From: an uncultured Alphaproteobacteria bacterium
GTDB lineage: Bacteria > Pseudomonadota > Alphaproteobacteria > Rhodobacterales > Rhodobacteraceae
Reading direction: 5' to 3'
Assembly (NCBI GenBank): GCA_902625475.1
Contig: CACOBR010000003.1
Span: 62,001 to 126,000, forward strand
DNA: 64,000 nt
In this document: positions 17,552 to 26,099 of the stretch, in pieces
How the letters are laid out: every line of letters starts with the position of its first letter
Numbering within the stretch: the first letter of the stretch is position 1
Program-made: the position numbers and the translations under genes
Notes under the pieces: model-generated
Seen by the model: the letters and a program-made list of their open reading frames with translations, nothing else
Told to the model about the DNA's origin: nothing
The model's database searches: none

Positions 17552-18154
17552 ATGAAAAAATTAGTTGCAACTCTGTTCCTTATTGTAACCCTTGCCTTTG
17601 GAAGCTTTGGTGTGGGTTGGAGTGGTGATTTTCAAAAGGGAGTGGATGCGTATGAAAAGGGCGATTATGCCACTGCATTGAAGGAATGGACACCTTTAGC
17701 TGATCAGGGACATGCTAAGGCTCAATATAATTTAGGTGTTGCGTATGCAAACGGAGAAGGTGTTCTTCAAGATTATAAAACTGCTGTTAAATGGTATATT
17801 CTTTCGGCTGAACAGGGACATGCCAAGGCTCAATATAATTTAGGTATTATGTACGATAATGGACAAGGTGTTCCTCAAGATTATGAGGCTGCTGTAAAAT
17901 GGTATATTCTGTCGGCTGAACAGGGAAATGCAGAGGCACAGTACAATCTTGGTGTGATGTACGCTCTTGGCCAAGGTGTGATAGAGGACAAAGTTTACGC
18001 TCATATGTGGGGAAATATATTAAATTCAAATGGGCATGAAGATGGTAAAAAGATAATGGATTACCTTCTAAAACAAGGAATGACCCCTTCACAAGTTGAG
18101 AAGGCACAAGACTTAGTAAGAGAGTGTATTAAGAAGAACTATAAAGGGTGTTGA
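17552..18154 (+). CDS. Exported Sel1/TPR-like repeat protein
   Basis: A 200-aa protein with a signal peptide (KKLVATLFLIVTLAFGSFG) and four Sel1-type repeats, starting with FQKGVDAYEKGDYATALKEW and continuing with near-identical units such as HAKAQYNLGVAYANGEGV. Sel1 repeats form alpha-solenoids that mediate protein contacts. The track start at 17390 lies inside the preceding gene in another frame; the ATG at 17552, one base after the YwqK stop, begins the signal peptide and is the real start. Two repeats share long identical DNA (ATGGTATATTCT.TCGGCTGAACAGGGA), so internal duplication is recent. Confidence 0.85.
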   Translation: MKKLVATLFLIVTLAFGSFGVGWSGDFQKGVDAYEKGDYATALKEWTPLADQGHAKAQYNLGVAYANGEGVLQDYKTAVKWYILSAEQGHAKAQYNLGIMYDNGQGVPQDYEAAVKWYILSAEQGNAEAQYNLGVMYALGQGVIEDKVYAHMWGNILNSNGHEDGKKIMDYLLKQGMTPSQVEKAQDLVRECIKKNYKGC

Positions 18155-18188
18155 AGGAATAGCTATTTTTTGAATAATATCTCACGTT

Positions 18189-18626
18189 TTATTTTTTAGT
18201 TTGGCTACAAATATTTTCAACAAAAATATCGTCATTAATGGCTTCATCAAAGCTTTCACGCTTTGATTTGCGATAAAGCCACGACCAATTTCTTATTACA
18301 AGTGCATCCTCTTCATCAAAATATTTTAATATATGAAATGTTTTATTGTATTCGTTACTTTTATCTACGTACATCCAAGTGTCTTGAACTTGATTATATG
18401 TGACAAATTCGAGTTCGTTATTAATTCCCTGTGAGGGATTGACCTGTTTTAGTAACTCCCCCCTTTTACCTATCAAAGTATAAGGGTGAGTAGTTCCACC
18501 TTCCATTTTCATACCTGCACATGACCACTCGGCAGCATACAAATTCTTAGTATTGAAAACATAAATAAAGTACGATGCAGTTATAAGCGCTACTGTTACG
18601 AAAGAAGTTAAAATGATTTTTTTCAT
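18189..18626 (-). CDS. Exported or membrane-anchored hypothetical protein
   Basis: A 145-aa protein with an N-terminal hydrophobic segment (ILTSFVTVALITASYFIYVF) that is either an uncleaved anchor or a signal peptide ending near YAAE. The rest is hydrophilic with Cys at SCAGMKMEGG and near the C-terminus (ENICSQTKK), compatible with a periplasmic disulfide. I do not recognise a family. It converges with the Sel1 gene, whose stop is 34 bases away, and is followed upstream by repeat copy E. Confidence 0.6.
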   Translation of the reverse strand: MKKIILTSFVTVALITASYFIYVFNTKNLYAAEWSCAGMKMEGGTTHPYTLIGKRGELLKQVNPSQGINNELEFVTYNQVQDTWMYVDKSNEYNKTFHILKYFDEEDALVIRNWSWLYRKSKRESFDEAINDDIFVENICSQTKK

Positions 18627-18740
18627 GGCTTACATATTCTCATAAAAAACAAAATTACTTGTGATAATTTTTAAATTAAATTTATTTATGCATTAAAAAA
18701 AGAATAAAGAAAATATCTTTGGAGTATCCTTAAAGAGAAA

Positions 18741-18815
18741 GCACTACATCCACCCCTAAGACATATCCTTGAGGGTGCCCCAAAAAACCCAAAGTATATA
18801 TATTGGTAAGTAGTA
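18741..18815 (+). repeat. Dispersed repeat, copy E (core)
   Basis: The core ATCCACCCCTAAGACATATCCTTGAGGGTGCCCCAAAAAACC is well preserved; the right arm has decayed to TATTGGTAAGTAGTAA. It lies in the 478-base gap 18627-19104. The rest of that gap is AT-rich; the last 90 bases (ending AGAAAGGATAGAAACA) form the leader and ribosome site of the nucleotidase gene. Confidence 0.85.
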
Positions 18816-19104
18816 AGAATCTATTCCATAATCAAAACCAGAGCACCTTTCAATAAAAGTCATATCACCAAATTCATACTTTTAGATTATCAAATAGCCA
18901 TCTTTTCTTGATTCAATTAACCTAAAAAAAATTTCATAAACTTGTCATAAAATTTAAACAATTTTTAAAATAATAATGATCATTCTTTCTTTTAGGGTTA
19001 GTATTTGGGTTCTTCCTTCGTTTTAATACTCATTTACCCGAAGGCTAGCCCCGAATATAATTAAGAGACATATAGAATCATTTAATTTAGAAAGGATAGA
19101 AACA

Positions 19105-20895
19105 ATGAAAACACTAAGAATTTTAGCTGTTTTAGTTACTACATTTTTTATAATTACTGGGCTTAAAGCTGAGCAACTCACTATTTTGCATATTAATGAT
19201 CATCATTCACATTTAAAACCAGATAGTAGAATGAGTTTAGTTTTAGATGGTAAATCAACTCGGGTAAAATCTGGTGGAATGCCTGCAGTTGTTGCTAAGA
19301 TCAAAGAATTAGAAGCAGATAATAAAAATGTAATTAAACTACATGCAGGAGATGCAATCTCAGGATCACTATTCTTTACTATATTTAAGGGTGAGGCAGA
19401 CGCAGCACTAATGAATGAAATATGTTTTGATGCTTTTGCACTTGGTAATCATGAATTTAATGATGGAGACAAAGGGGTTGCAAAGTTTATAGATTTTTTA
19501 AAATCAGAAAAGTGCAATACACCTGTTTTAGCTGCTAATATCAAGCCTGAGGTAGGGGTATCAGCTCTTACTCCCAGCAGTGAAACTGATTATATACAAC
19601 CTTATACAATTATTGAAAGAGGAGGTATCAAGGTAGGTATTATTGGTATCGACATCGTTCGCAAAACAGTTATGTCTTCAAGCCCAGATGAGAGCACAAT
19701 TTTTCTCGATGAGGCTGAAACTGCACAAAAAATGGTAGATGAACTTAAACAGTCTGGCATCAAGCATATTATAATTCTTGCTCATTATGGTTACAAAAAT
19801 GAGCTTGCACTTGCCAAAAAAATTGATGGTGTCGACCTAATAATAGGTGGTGACTCGCATACACTTCTTGGAGATTTTGACGATCTTGGGCTTAATGCGG
19901 CTGGGCCTTACCCAACAATTGTAAAAGGTGTTAATGGAGCTTCAGTTTGTGTTGCCACTGCCTGGCAATATAGTCAAATTGTTGGTGAGCTATCTATTTC
20001 TTTTAATGAAGCTGGAGAAGTTGAGTCCTGTAAAGGTATCCCACATGTAATGCTGGCAGATAGTTTCAAGAGAAAAAATAGTGATGGAGATAGAGTGGAA
20101 ATTGAGGGAGTTGAACGCGATGCTGTGTATTCACAAATAAAGTCTGATCCAAAACTTTCTATTGTTGAAGAAGATGCCTCAGCTGCTGCATTATTGGAGT
20201 CCTTTAATATCAAAGTAGAAGAAATGCTTTCGATAAAAGTGGGAGAAGTAAAAGAAAATCTGTGTCTTGTAAGAATCCCAGGTGATAGTCGCTCAAAAAT
20301 TTGCTCTCCAGAACAAACAGCCAGTAAGGGTTCAGATATTTCAATGGTAGTTGCTCATGCATTTCGTGAGATGGCTAAAGCTAGTGATATAGCCATTCAA
20401 AATGGAGGTGGAGTAAGAACGGATATAGCCAAAGGTGACTTTACAATGGGTGACGCTTACAAACTACTCCCTTTTGCTAATACTCTAGTTGAAATGGACA
20501 TGACTGGAGCCGAGATCAAAGCAGTATTAGAAGAGGCTCTGGATTATGCATTACAACCTGATGGTTCTGACGGGGCATATCCTTATGCAGCAGGTTTACG
20601 CTGGAATGTCGACACAACTAAACCAGCTGGAATGCGTCTTAGTAAAATGGAGTATAAGGGTCGTAATGATAATTCATGGGTTCCTCTAGATAAAGGCTCT
20701 AACTATCGCATAGTAACTAACAACTACATAGCTAGTGGACGTGATGGTTATCTATCGTTCAAAACAGTAAAGAATGATGGGCGATATACTGACACTTATT
20801 TAGATTATGCTCAATCATTTGTTGATTATGTTCTTGAGCGTGGAAGTATAGGTAAGTTGCCTGAGTCTGAGTACTCAACACAGTCAATTAAATAA
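19105..20895 (+). CDS. Periplasmic 5'-nucleotidase / UshA-type metallophosphoesterase
   Basis: A 596-aa exported enzyme of the UshA/NadN family, hydrolysing nucleotides, nucleotide sugars or cyclic nucleotides outside the cytoplasm. A signal peptide covers residues 1-22. The N-terminal dimetal phosphoesterase domain has LHINDHHSH, GDAISGS, LGNHEFNDG, LAHYG and GGDSHTLL; the C-terminal substrate domain has NGGGVRTDI and NNYIASGRDGY. AAAGGAT lies 8 bases before the ATG. It is flanked by repeat copies and followed by a clear hairpin terminator, so it is a single-gene unit, probably for phosphate or purine scavenging. Confidence 0.92.
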   Translation: MKTLRILAVLVTTFFIITGLKAEQLTILHINDHHSHLKPDSRMSLVLDGKSTRVKSGGMPAVVAKIKELEADNKNVIKLHAGDAISGSLFFTIFKGEADAALMNEICFDAFALGNHEFNDGDKGVAKFIDFLKSEKCNTPVLAANIKPEVGVSALTPSSETDYIQPYTIIERGGIKVGIIGIDIVRKTVMSSSPDESTIFLDEAETAQKMVDELKQSGIKHIIILAHYGYKNELALAKKIDGVDLIIGGDSHTLLGDFDDLGLNAAGPYPTIVKGVNGASVCVATAWQYSQIVGELSISFNEAGEVESCKGIPHVMLADSFKRKNSDGDRVEIEGVERDAVYSQIKSDPKLSIVEEDASAAALLESFNIKVEEMLSIKVGEVKENLCLVRIPGDSRSKICSPEQTASKGSDISMVVAHAFREMAKASDIAIQNGGGVRTDIAKGDFTMGDAYKLLPFANTLVEMDMTGAEIKAVLEEALDYALQPDGSDGAYPYAAGLRWNVDTTKPAGMRLSKMEYKGRNDNSWVPLDKGSNYRIVTNNYIASGRDGYLSFKTVKNDGRYTDTYLDYAQSFVDYVLERGSIGKLPESEYSTQSIK

Positions 20896-20911
20896 CATTT
20901 ATTTAGAGATT

Positions 20912-20942
20912 GAGGAGGTATTTAAGTATTGCCTCCTCTTTT
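20912..20942 (+). terminator. Rho-independent-type terminator of the nucleotidase gene
   Basis: A perfect 7-bp stem GAGGAGG (20912-20918) with CCTCCTC (20932-20938), 13-nt loop, is followed at once by TTTT. It begins 17 bases after the nucleotidase stop and reads on the same strand. Confidence 0.75.
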
Positions 20943-21029
20943 GATTAGGACTTATCAAATACTTCTCCAAATTTTAAGTTTTTAAATATAGCATTACTTT
21001 AAAAACGAAAACGTATTTAGAAAATACAA

Positions 21030-21130
21030 AGGTGGCCTTTTTTGAGTTTTCGTTTCAAGATGTCACACATGTCATCCACCCCTAAGGCATATTCTTAAGG
21101 TTACCCCAAAAACCTTTAATTGTTGTTAGA
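21030..21130 (+). repeat. Dispersed repeat, copy F
   Basis: This copy has GGTGGCCTTTTTTGAGTTTTCGTTTC, diverged direct repeats (ATGTCACAC ATGTCATCC), the core CACCCCTAAGGCATATTCTTAAGG and TTACCCCAAAAACC. The core hairpin stem keeps pairing through changes on both sides (CCTAAG/CTTAAGG), which may be compensatory. The right arm is decayed. Confidence 0.8.
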
Positions 21131-21206
21131 TAATAATAATAACTAATCTATAAAAATAGAAATACATCTGAACAAAAAAAATAATTGGAAATTAATTATA
21201 ATAAGA

Positions 21207-22442
21207 CTAAAGAGTTTGAAATTTTTTTATTTTATTATATACCGCTTTTTTAAGTTCAGTAAACGTGTCAACAGAATTTCTATAATGTATTGATCTGTTA
21301 GATACTATTAAACTATCATTTTTATTCTCCAACATTTTGATATAGTTTTCTATAATTATTTTACTTTTATTTATGTCAGTACGATTTATAGATAAAAATT
21401 TAATATCATAGTCACTTATTAAAATTTTTTCAAAGTGCTGATTGAAAAATATTGTTGTACTTTTAAGCATTTTAAGGATGGCTATTTTATTTTCAATTTT
21501 AGAAGTAAATTCTTTTTCAACTTGAATATAATTAATATAATCTTTTTTTCTTAAAACTTCTGGGAAGGAAATTCTGTCGATAAAATATTTATTATCTCCA
21601 ACAAGTATTTCTGTTTGAGCTACTTTAATTTTTTTCTTTATAAAAATTGTCATTATTAAGTACTTATTTTTAATAAAGTCCAAATTGATACCATCATCTT
21701 TCATGGACTTAATTAGATTAATAGGATAAACGAATAGATTTTTTTCAGAAGAATTATTTGCAAACTGAATTTTTCTAAAAGGGCAAAAATTGAATTTTTT
21801 ATTATTATAACCTTCCTCAATAATTTGACTTAATTCTTCTCTTAATTTTTTCTGAAATTCTTCAAAACCACCTTCTTTTGGATACGCAATAGATCTATCT
21901 TTATTTTTATAATTTTCAAAATGATAACTCTGACCACATAAAACTTCATATTTCAGCTCTTTAGGAACAAACCAAGGCTCAATATTTATTAAAAAGTCTT
22001 TTTTTGAAGTTTTAAAATAATTTTTTAACAATTTATTTTGTTCATAGCTTTTAAGAATATTTGTTAATAAGTATTTGTTGTAAAATAATTTCAGAGTATT
22101 GCTTTTTTCATCTTGTATATATGACTTTAAGATCTCAGGGTCTTTAATTTCTTTTAGGGAAAAATTCCTTCTAAAAATTTGATTGTTAAAAAACAAATTT
22201 CTATTAGCCGTTGATTTTACAATTTTGATTCCTGAACTTGATATAAGATCAAAAAACTCAGAATTTCTTTCTATTTCTATAGCATGATAGCCATAATCAA
22301 ATTTCATATTTCTAAAACTAAAAGAATTATCGAGATTTTTGGAAGGCTTTACCACAATTCTACAACTTATATTGTCACAAAGGAGTTTCTTAGCTAATAA
22401 CAAACCTTTGAGATCATTTGAAAAAATAAAAACCTTCATCAA
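21207..22442 (-). CDS. Divergent Rossmann/FAD-dependent oxidoreductase-like protein
   Basis: A 411-aa, very AT-rich gene. The N-terminal beta-alpha-beta (MKVFIFSNDLKGLLLAKKLL), FDYGYHAIEIE, the middle IEPWFVPKELKYEVLCGQS and YPKEGGFEEFQKKLRE resemble the layout of flavin amine-oxidase/protoporphyrinogen-oxidase-like proteins. The dinucleotide-binding GxGxxG is not conserved (FSNDLKGL), so FAD binding is doubtful. The long C-terminal part is Lys/Ile-rich and unrecognised. It has no close neighbours on its strand. I consider the fold assignment tentative; it could be a catalytically dead relative. Confidence 0.5.
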   Translation of the reverse strand: MMKVFIFSNDLKGLLLAKKLLCDNISCRIVVKPSKNLDNSFSFRNMKFDYGYHAIEIERNSEFFDLISSSGIKIVKSTANRNLFFNNQIFRRNFSLKEIKDPEILKSYIQDEKSNTLKLFYNKYLLTNILKSYEQNKLLKNYFKTSKKDFLINIEPWFVPKELKYEVLCGQSYHFENYKNKDRSIAYPKEGGFEEFQKKLREELSQIIEEGYNNKKFNFCPFRKIQFANNSSEKNLFVYPINLIKSMKDDGINLDFIKNKYLIMTIFIKKKIKVAQTEILVGDNKYFIDRISFPEVLRKKDYINYIQVEKEFTSKIENKIAILKMLKSTTIFFNQHFEKILISDYDIKFLSINRTDINKSKIIIENYIKMLENKNDSLIVSNRSIHYRNSVDTFTELKKAVYNKIKKFQTL

Positions 22443-22511
22443 GATGAACTATTTCATAATAAAGTAATTAAAAGAGAAAAATTGTCTCACTTTAAAAAAA
22501 GTTAAATTTTA

Positions 22512-22598
22512 TCAACTCCATGTCAACATAGATAGTTTGGCAGTTACCTGACCTAATATGTGATCATGTAATAGTTCCATTATTTTTTTTCTCTGCAT
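22512..22598 (-). CDS. Possible 28-aa small ORF
   Basis: Below the ORF-track cutoff: from the ATG at 22598 it reads MQRKKIMELLHDHILGQVTA and ends at TGA 22514. An AGGA lies about 8 bases upstream of the ATG. It is on the strand of the cysteine synthase-like gene, about 120 bases beyond that gene's stop. The codons look plausible but there is no family evidence. Confidence 0.2.
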   Translation of the reverse strand: MQRKKIMELLHDHILGQVTAKLSMLTWS

Positions 22599-22717
22599 CT
22601 ATATTCCTAAATTTATAATTTAATTAAAATTTTTAGAAAGACCTTACATTAGGGTAGTATTATACAATCTGATTTATGAATTTTAGCCTTCTTTAATAAA
22701 TTTAAGTGGCATTTTGA

Positions 22718-23620
22718 TTAAAGGTACTTTAAACCACTATCGCAACCAAAAGTAACAATATTTTGCTTAGGCGACATCTTCCGTGCAAGCTTAATTGCTC
22801 CAACAACATTCATACCCGTTGATGTGCCACAGAAGATACCATGTTTTTGGGCAAGGACTTTTCTCATCTCAAAAGCTTTTACTTGATCTACTGCATAAAA
22901 TTGATTAACACGTCTAGTGTCTAAAAATGGAGGATAAAAGCCAACACCAACACCTTCAACCTGATGAGATCCTCCACAGCCTTTAGTCAGCAAGGGAGAC
23001 TGAGTCGGTTCAAAGGCTATAACATTTGGAAATTCATCTTTTTTATTTAACCCTTCGAGAGTTCCCATCAGAGCTCCCCCAGTTCCTACTGATGCACAAA
23101 GCAAATCAACTTTGCCTTCTATTTGTTGAGCAATCTCAAAACCCATTGGTTGATACCCTAGCACTACATCCTTTGAACCAAATTGGTCTGCATAAAAACC
23201 ATTTATTTTATCAACTTTTTCATGAGCAAGTTCTTTCATTTTTTTAATAAGTTCTGGTGAGATTCCTTTTCCATAGGACGGAACTACAATAACCTCTGCA
23301 CCAAATGCCTCCATTGCAAGCTGTTTCGAATGAGAAAAAGCGTCTGAAAATATAGCAGTGAACTTTATACCTGAACAAGCACATGCAAAAGCCAGCGCAG
23401 AGCCAGTACTACCACCAGTATATTCTACTACCGTCTGGCTCAAAGTTAAATTTCCTTTACGGATAGCTTCCCCGATTACAGAGATCGCCATTCGATCTTT
23501 GTAGGAACCTGTTGGGTTACCGCTCTCAACCTTTAACCAAATTGAAGCACCTTCATCTGGTTTTAAAACATCGAGTTTTATTAGAGGCGTATTCCCTACT
23601 TGTTTAAAAGAACTTTGCAT
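22718..23620 (-). CDS. PLP-dependent cysteine synthase family enzyme
   Basis: A fold-type II PLP enzyme of 300 aa related to O-acetylserine sulfhydrylase and cystathionine beta-synthase. The Schiff-base lysine is in NPTGSYKDRMA (residue about 42), the loop usually reading SGNTG is GGSTGSALAF, the phosphate-cradle glycines are in SVGTGGALMGTLEG, and the C-terminal loop reads GIFCGTSTGMN. The altered substrate loop suggests an amino-acid substrate other than, or in addition to, O-acetylserine. It stands alone, with no cysE or transporter gene beside it. Confidence 0.8.
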   Translation of the reverse strand: MQSSFKQVGNTPLIKLDVLKPDEGASIWLKVESGNPTGSYKDRMAISVIGEAIRKGNLTLSQTVVEYTGGSTGSALAFACACSGIKFTAIFSDAFSHSKQLAMEAFGAEVIVVPSYGKGISPELIKKMKELAHEKVDKINGFYADQFGSKDVVLGYQPMGFEIAQQIEGKVDLLCASVGTGGALMGTLEGLNKKDEFPNVIAFEPTQSPLLTKGCGGSHQVEGVGVGFYPPFLDTRRVNQFYAVDQVKAFEMRKVLAQKHGIFCGTSTGMNVVGAIKLARKMSPKQNIVTFGCDSGLKYL

Positions 23621-23813
23621 TGAGAATTAAATCCCCTACTTTTATAGAAATAAAATAATATTTCTAGTACTATTACAACAAATATCGCAATCATTACAAT
23701 TATGTTAAAGAAGGTCTGAGACCTCTAATCTTAAAATGCGTCACTTATCAGCTACTTCTCTACAAGCATAGTATACTTGAACTTCACGTTTCTTAGCATA
23801 GTCAAGTAAAAAG

Positions 23814-23867
23814 TGATCGGGGTGATTGGATTCGAACCTACGACCTATGGTACTCCAAAAGCCATAG
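23814..23867 (-). pseudogene. tRNA 3'-half-like remnant (tRNA-Pro-like), fused to repeat arm
   Basis: Read on the minus strand this segment gives TTTTGGAGTACCATAGG then TCGTAGGTTCGAATCCAATC and CACCCCGATCA. The GGTTCGAATCC loop and the CACCCCGA end closely resemble the T-arm and 3' acceptor of alphaproteobacterial tRNA-Pro. A 6-bp stem CTATGG/CCATAG encloses TTTTGGAG. The T-stem (GTAGG/CCAAT) does not pair fully, the D-arm and 5' acceptor strand are absent, and it fuses into the right arm of the dispersed repeat. It is therefore a remnant, not a working tRNA. Confidence 0.5.
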
Positions 23868-23895
23868 CCTATTATTAGCACGTATTCCTCTACAA
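23849..23895 (+). repeat. Dispersed repeat, copy G (right arm only)
   Basis: The segment GGTACTCCAAAAGCCATAGCCTATTATTAGCACGTATTCCTCTAC matches the right half of the family from GGTACCCC onward. To the left, where other copies have the CCTAAG..CTTGAGG hairpin, the sequence is the tRNA-like remnant. The join falls at GGTACC. Confidence 0.8.
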
Positions 23896-23912
23896 TTTAT
23901 AAATTTTAGAGA

Positions 23913-25385
23913 TTAGATCTCGTATATATCAGAAAATTTTTCGTCTAAATAATTTAAAAATGGCTCAGGAGTTAAGTCTTTTCCTGTAGCTTTTTTGATT
24001 AAGTCAGCAGGTTCGAATAGGCTTCCATGCTGATGTATGTTCTCTGTTAACCAAGTGGTTGCTAATGACACGTCACCTTTCTCAAATCTGTCTGCAAGAC
24101 TAGGGATATCTTTTCGCATCTTTTCAAATAGACAACCGGCATTTAAGTTACCTAAAGTGTAGGTTGGAAAATATCCAAATGCGCCGATTGACCAATGAAC
24201 GTCCTGGAGAATACCATCAGAGAATTTTTCTACATCACGACCAAAATAATCCTTGAATTTTACATTCCATGCTTCAGGCAAATCAGGAACTTCCAAATTT
24301 TTTCCAATCACCTCTACTTCGAGCTCAAAGCGAAGCATAATATGTAGATTGTAGTGAACTTCGTCTGCTTCGGTTCTAATAAAACCAGTCTCAACCTTAT
24401 TAACCAAACGGTAGAATTCTTCCTCATCTCTAATACCAAATTCTCCAAAATAGCTTTTCATTTTTTTGAACAGCCACTTTGTGAATTGCCTAGATCTTCC
24501 TATTTGGTTTTCAAATATCCTAGACTGGCTCTCGTGAATACCTAAGGACACGCCAGAGCCGAGAGGCGAGTGTAAAAAGTCTGAAGATACGTTTTGCTCA
24601 TAGCATGCGTGCCCCACTTCGTGAATAGTACTGTATAAACAGTTAAATGGGTCCTTACTATCGACTCTGGTTGTAATTCGCACATCATCTCCACCACCTG
24701 AACAAAAAGGATGCGCTACAGTATCAATCCTTCCTCTATCAAAATCATAGAAAAATGTCTTCGCTATTTCATGGGCTAGTTTTAATTGTTTTTCCGTATT
24801 AAAGTCGCCTTCTAATACGGGTTTAGAAAGCTTTGTTTCACTTATTCTCTGCCGTAAATCTAAAAGTCTTGGCTTCATTTCTTCAAAAATACTGGCAGTC
24901 TCTTTTTTTGTCATTCCAAATTCGTAATCATTTATTAACCCATCGTATAAATCTCCAGTTGGAGATAAAAGAGATGCCTCTTCTCTCTTTAAATCAATTA
25001 TCTTCTTTAAGTGAGGTGAAAACTCAGAAAAATCATTATTTTGTCTAGACTTTTGCCAGGCCATTTGAGCTAAGGATGTGGTTGCAGCCAAATCAGACGC
25101 GAGTTCGCTTGGTATAGCTACCGCTCTGTCAAAGTCTCTTTTTATTAGTGTGTATGCTCTTTTTTGAAAAGTTGTTTTAGGTTCGGCTTCTTCCAATAAC
25201 TTTCTGACTTTTGAATTTTTCTTTCTTTCGTGAATAACTTCCTCAAGGGCACCCATCTCCAATGCCCGAGAATTACCACTCTTAGATGGCATCATTGTCT
25301 CCTGATCCCAGGCATTTCTACCAGCTACGGATTGAAGTAAACTAGTCGTTCTATTAAAACTGATCAGCTGATCTATAGCGTTCAT
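23913..25385 (-). CDS. M32 family metallocarboxypeptidase
   Basis: A 490-aa zinc carboxypeptidase of the Taq/M32 family, cytoplasmic, releasing C-terminal residues from peptides. The HEXXH zinc motif is STIHEVGHACYEQ (residue about 255), followed by the third-ligand helix GIHESQSRIFEN. Other family blocks are AWDQETMMP at the N-terminus and DVRITTRVD. The length is typical. Start at ATG 25385 fits the family N-terminus. It is flanked on both sides by repeat copies and is probably a single-gene unit. Confidence 0.93.
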   Translation of the reverse strand: MNAIDQLISFNRTTSLLQSVAGRNAWDQETMMPSKSGNSRALEMGALEEVIHERKKNSKVRKLLEEAEPKTTFQKRAYTLIKRDFDRAVAIPSELASDLAATTSLAQMAWQKSRQNNDFSEFSPHLKKIIDLKREEASLLSPTGDLYDGLINDYEFGMTKKETASIFEEMKPRLLDLRQRISETKLSKPVLEGDFNTEKQLKLAHEIAKTFFYDFDRGRIDTVAHPFCSGGGDDVRITTRVDSKDPFNCLYSTIHEVGHACYEQNVSSDFLHSPLGSGVSLGIHESQSRIFENQIGRSRQFTKWLFKKMKSYFGEFGIRDEEEFYRLVNKVETGFIRTEADEVHYNLHIMLRFELEVEVIGKNLEVPDLPEAWNVKFKDYFGRDVEKFSDGILQDVHWSIGAFGYFPTYTLGNLNAGCLFEKMRKDIPSLADRFEKGDVSLATTWLTENIHQHGSLFEPADLIKKATGKDLTPEPFLNYLDEKFSDIYEI

Positions 25386-25433
25386 AAAGCCCTCTATTAT
25401 ATAATAAGATTATTTTCTGTTTTTATAAGTTAG

Positions 25434-25562
25434 CATATCGACATTGCTGACAAATACAGGATGCTTAACAAACTTGCAAACCAACATACAGATCTTACAC
25501 CAATAATATTCAAACCAGAAGAAAAAATACAGAATATCAATAACAAAGATGAAAAAAAATAG
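25434..25562 (+). pseudogene. Possible gene fragment
   Basis: An open frame of 42 codons between stops reads with a coding-like composition (DKYRMLNKLANQHTDLTPII, then FKPEEKIQNINNK). It has an ATG at its tenth codon but no ribosome site. It may be the C-terminal remnant of a lost plus-strand gene. It lies at the left end of the 714-base gap 25386-26099. Confidence 0.2.
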
Positions 25563-25620
25563 CACCTGAATAATAACATTTTAAATAAATCACAGATAAA
25601 TTATGATAAGTACGATAAAA

Positions 25621-25795
25621 AGATGGTTGATACTCTAGTAGCAATCCAAGGGTGATAAAAGGGGGACTTTTTTGAGTCTTCGTTTCCAATATGACACTTA
25701 TGACATCCACATCTAAGACATATCCTTGATGCCACCCCAAAAACTATAGCCAATTGTAAGAAAGTATTACTACTCATACATTTTGGTTTGGGATA
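25621..25795 (+). repeat. Dispersed repeat, copy H (most complete)
   Basis: This is the fullest copy. It has the left flank (GGTTGATACTCTAGTAGCAA), GGGGGACTTTTTTGAGTCTTCG, the 9-mers TATGACACT TATGACATC, the core TCTAAGACATATCCTTGATG, CCACCCCAAAAACTATAGCC, and the right arm AAAGTATTACTACTCATACATTTTGG. The 67-aa minus-strand ORF at 25537-25740 in the track is a by-product of this repeat. Confidence 0.85.
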
Positions 25796-25853
25796 ACTTA
25801 ATTTAAATTAACTAAAATATACCAAAAAAAGTAGCTATTAATTTTACAATTTC

Positions 25854-25991
25854 TTATTGTCTTTTAACAATATCTTTTTCTTCTAACTTTTCAAAGTGAG
25901 ATAAAATATCAATAGTCTTTCTATTTGCTAGTTCTGTTTGACTGGATGAATTACTTATTAAAAATTTTATTACAAAATTTGTATACCCTAT
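25854..25991 (-). pseudogene. Possible gene fragment
   Basis: On the minus strand an open stretch of about 45 codons without a plausible start reads SSSQTELANRKTIDILSHFE and ends KLEEKDIVKRQ. The pattern resembles the tail of a small helix-turn-helix or regulator protein, but this is only an impression. It is upstream of the M32 gene and downstream of the aminotransferase on the same strand. It is probably debris of a deleted gene. Confidence 0.2.
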
Positions 25992-26099
25992 AATTTATTT
26001 GATAATACAAATATTAGAAAAATTTTTTCATACCCAAAGGCCAGTGAAATCGATCTGTTAACACGATATTTACATGTCTAACCTGAAAAGGTGTCTTGG

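Noticed and set aside
23814-23867. Functional tRNA-Pro gene on the minus strand
   Set aside because: No D-arm or 5' acceptor strand, mismatched T-stem, and the left part merges into the dispersed repeat; kept only as a tRNA-like remnant.
25537-25740. 67-aa minus-strand ORF in the track
   Set aside because: Lies inside repeat copy H and reads the 9-mer direct repeats as VIS-VI; not supported as a gene.
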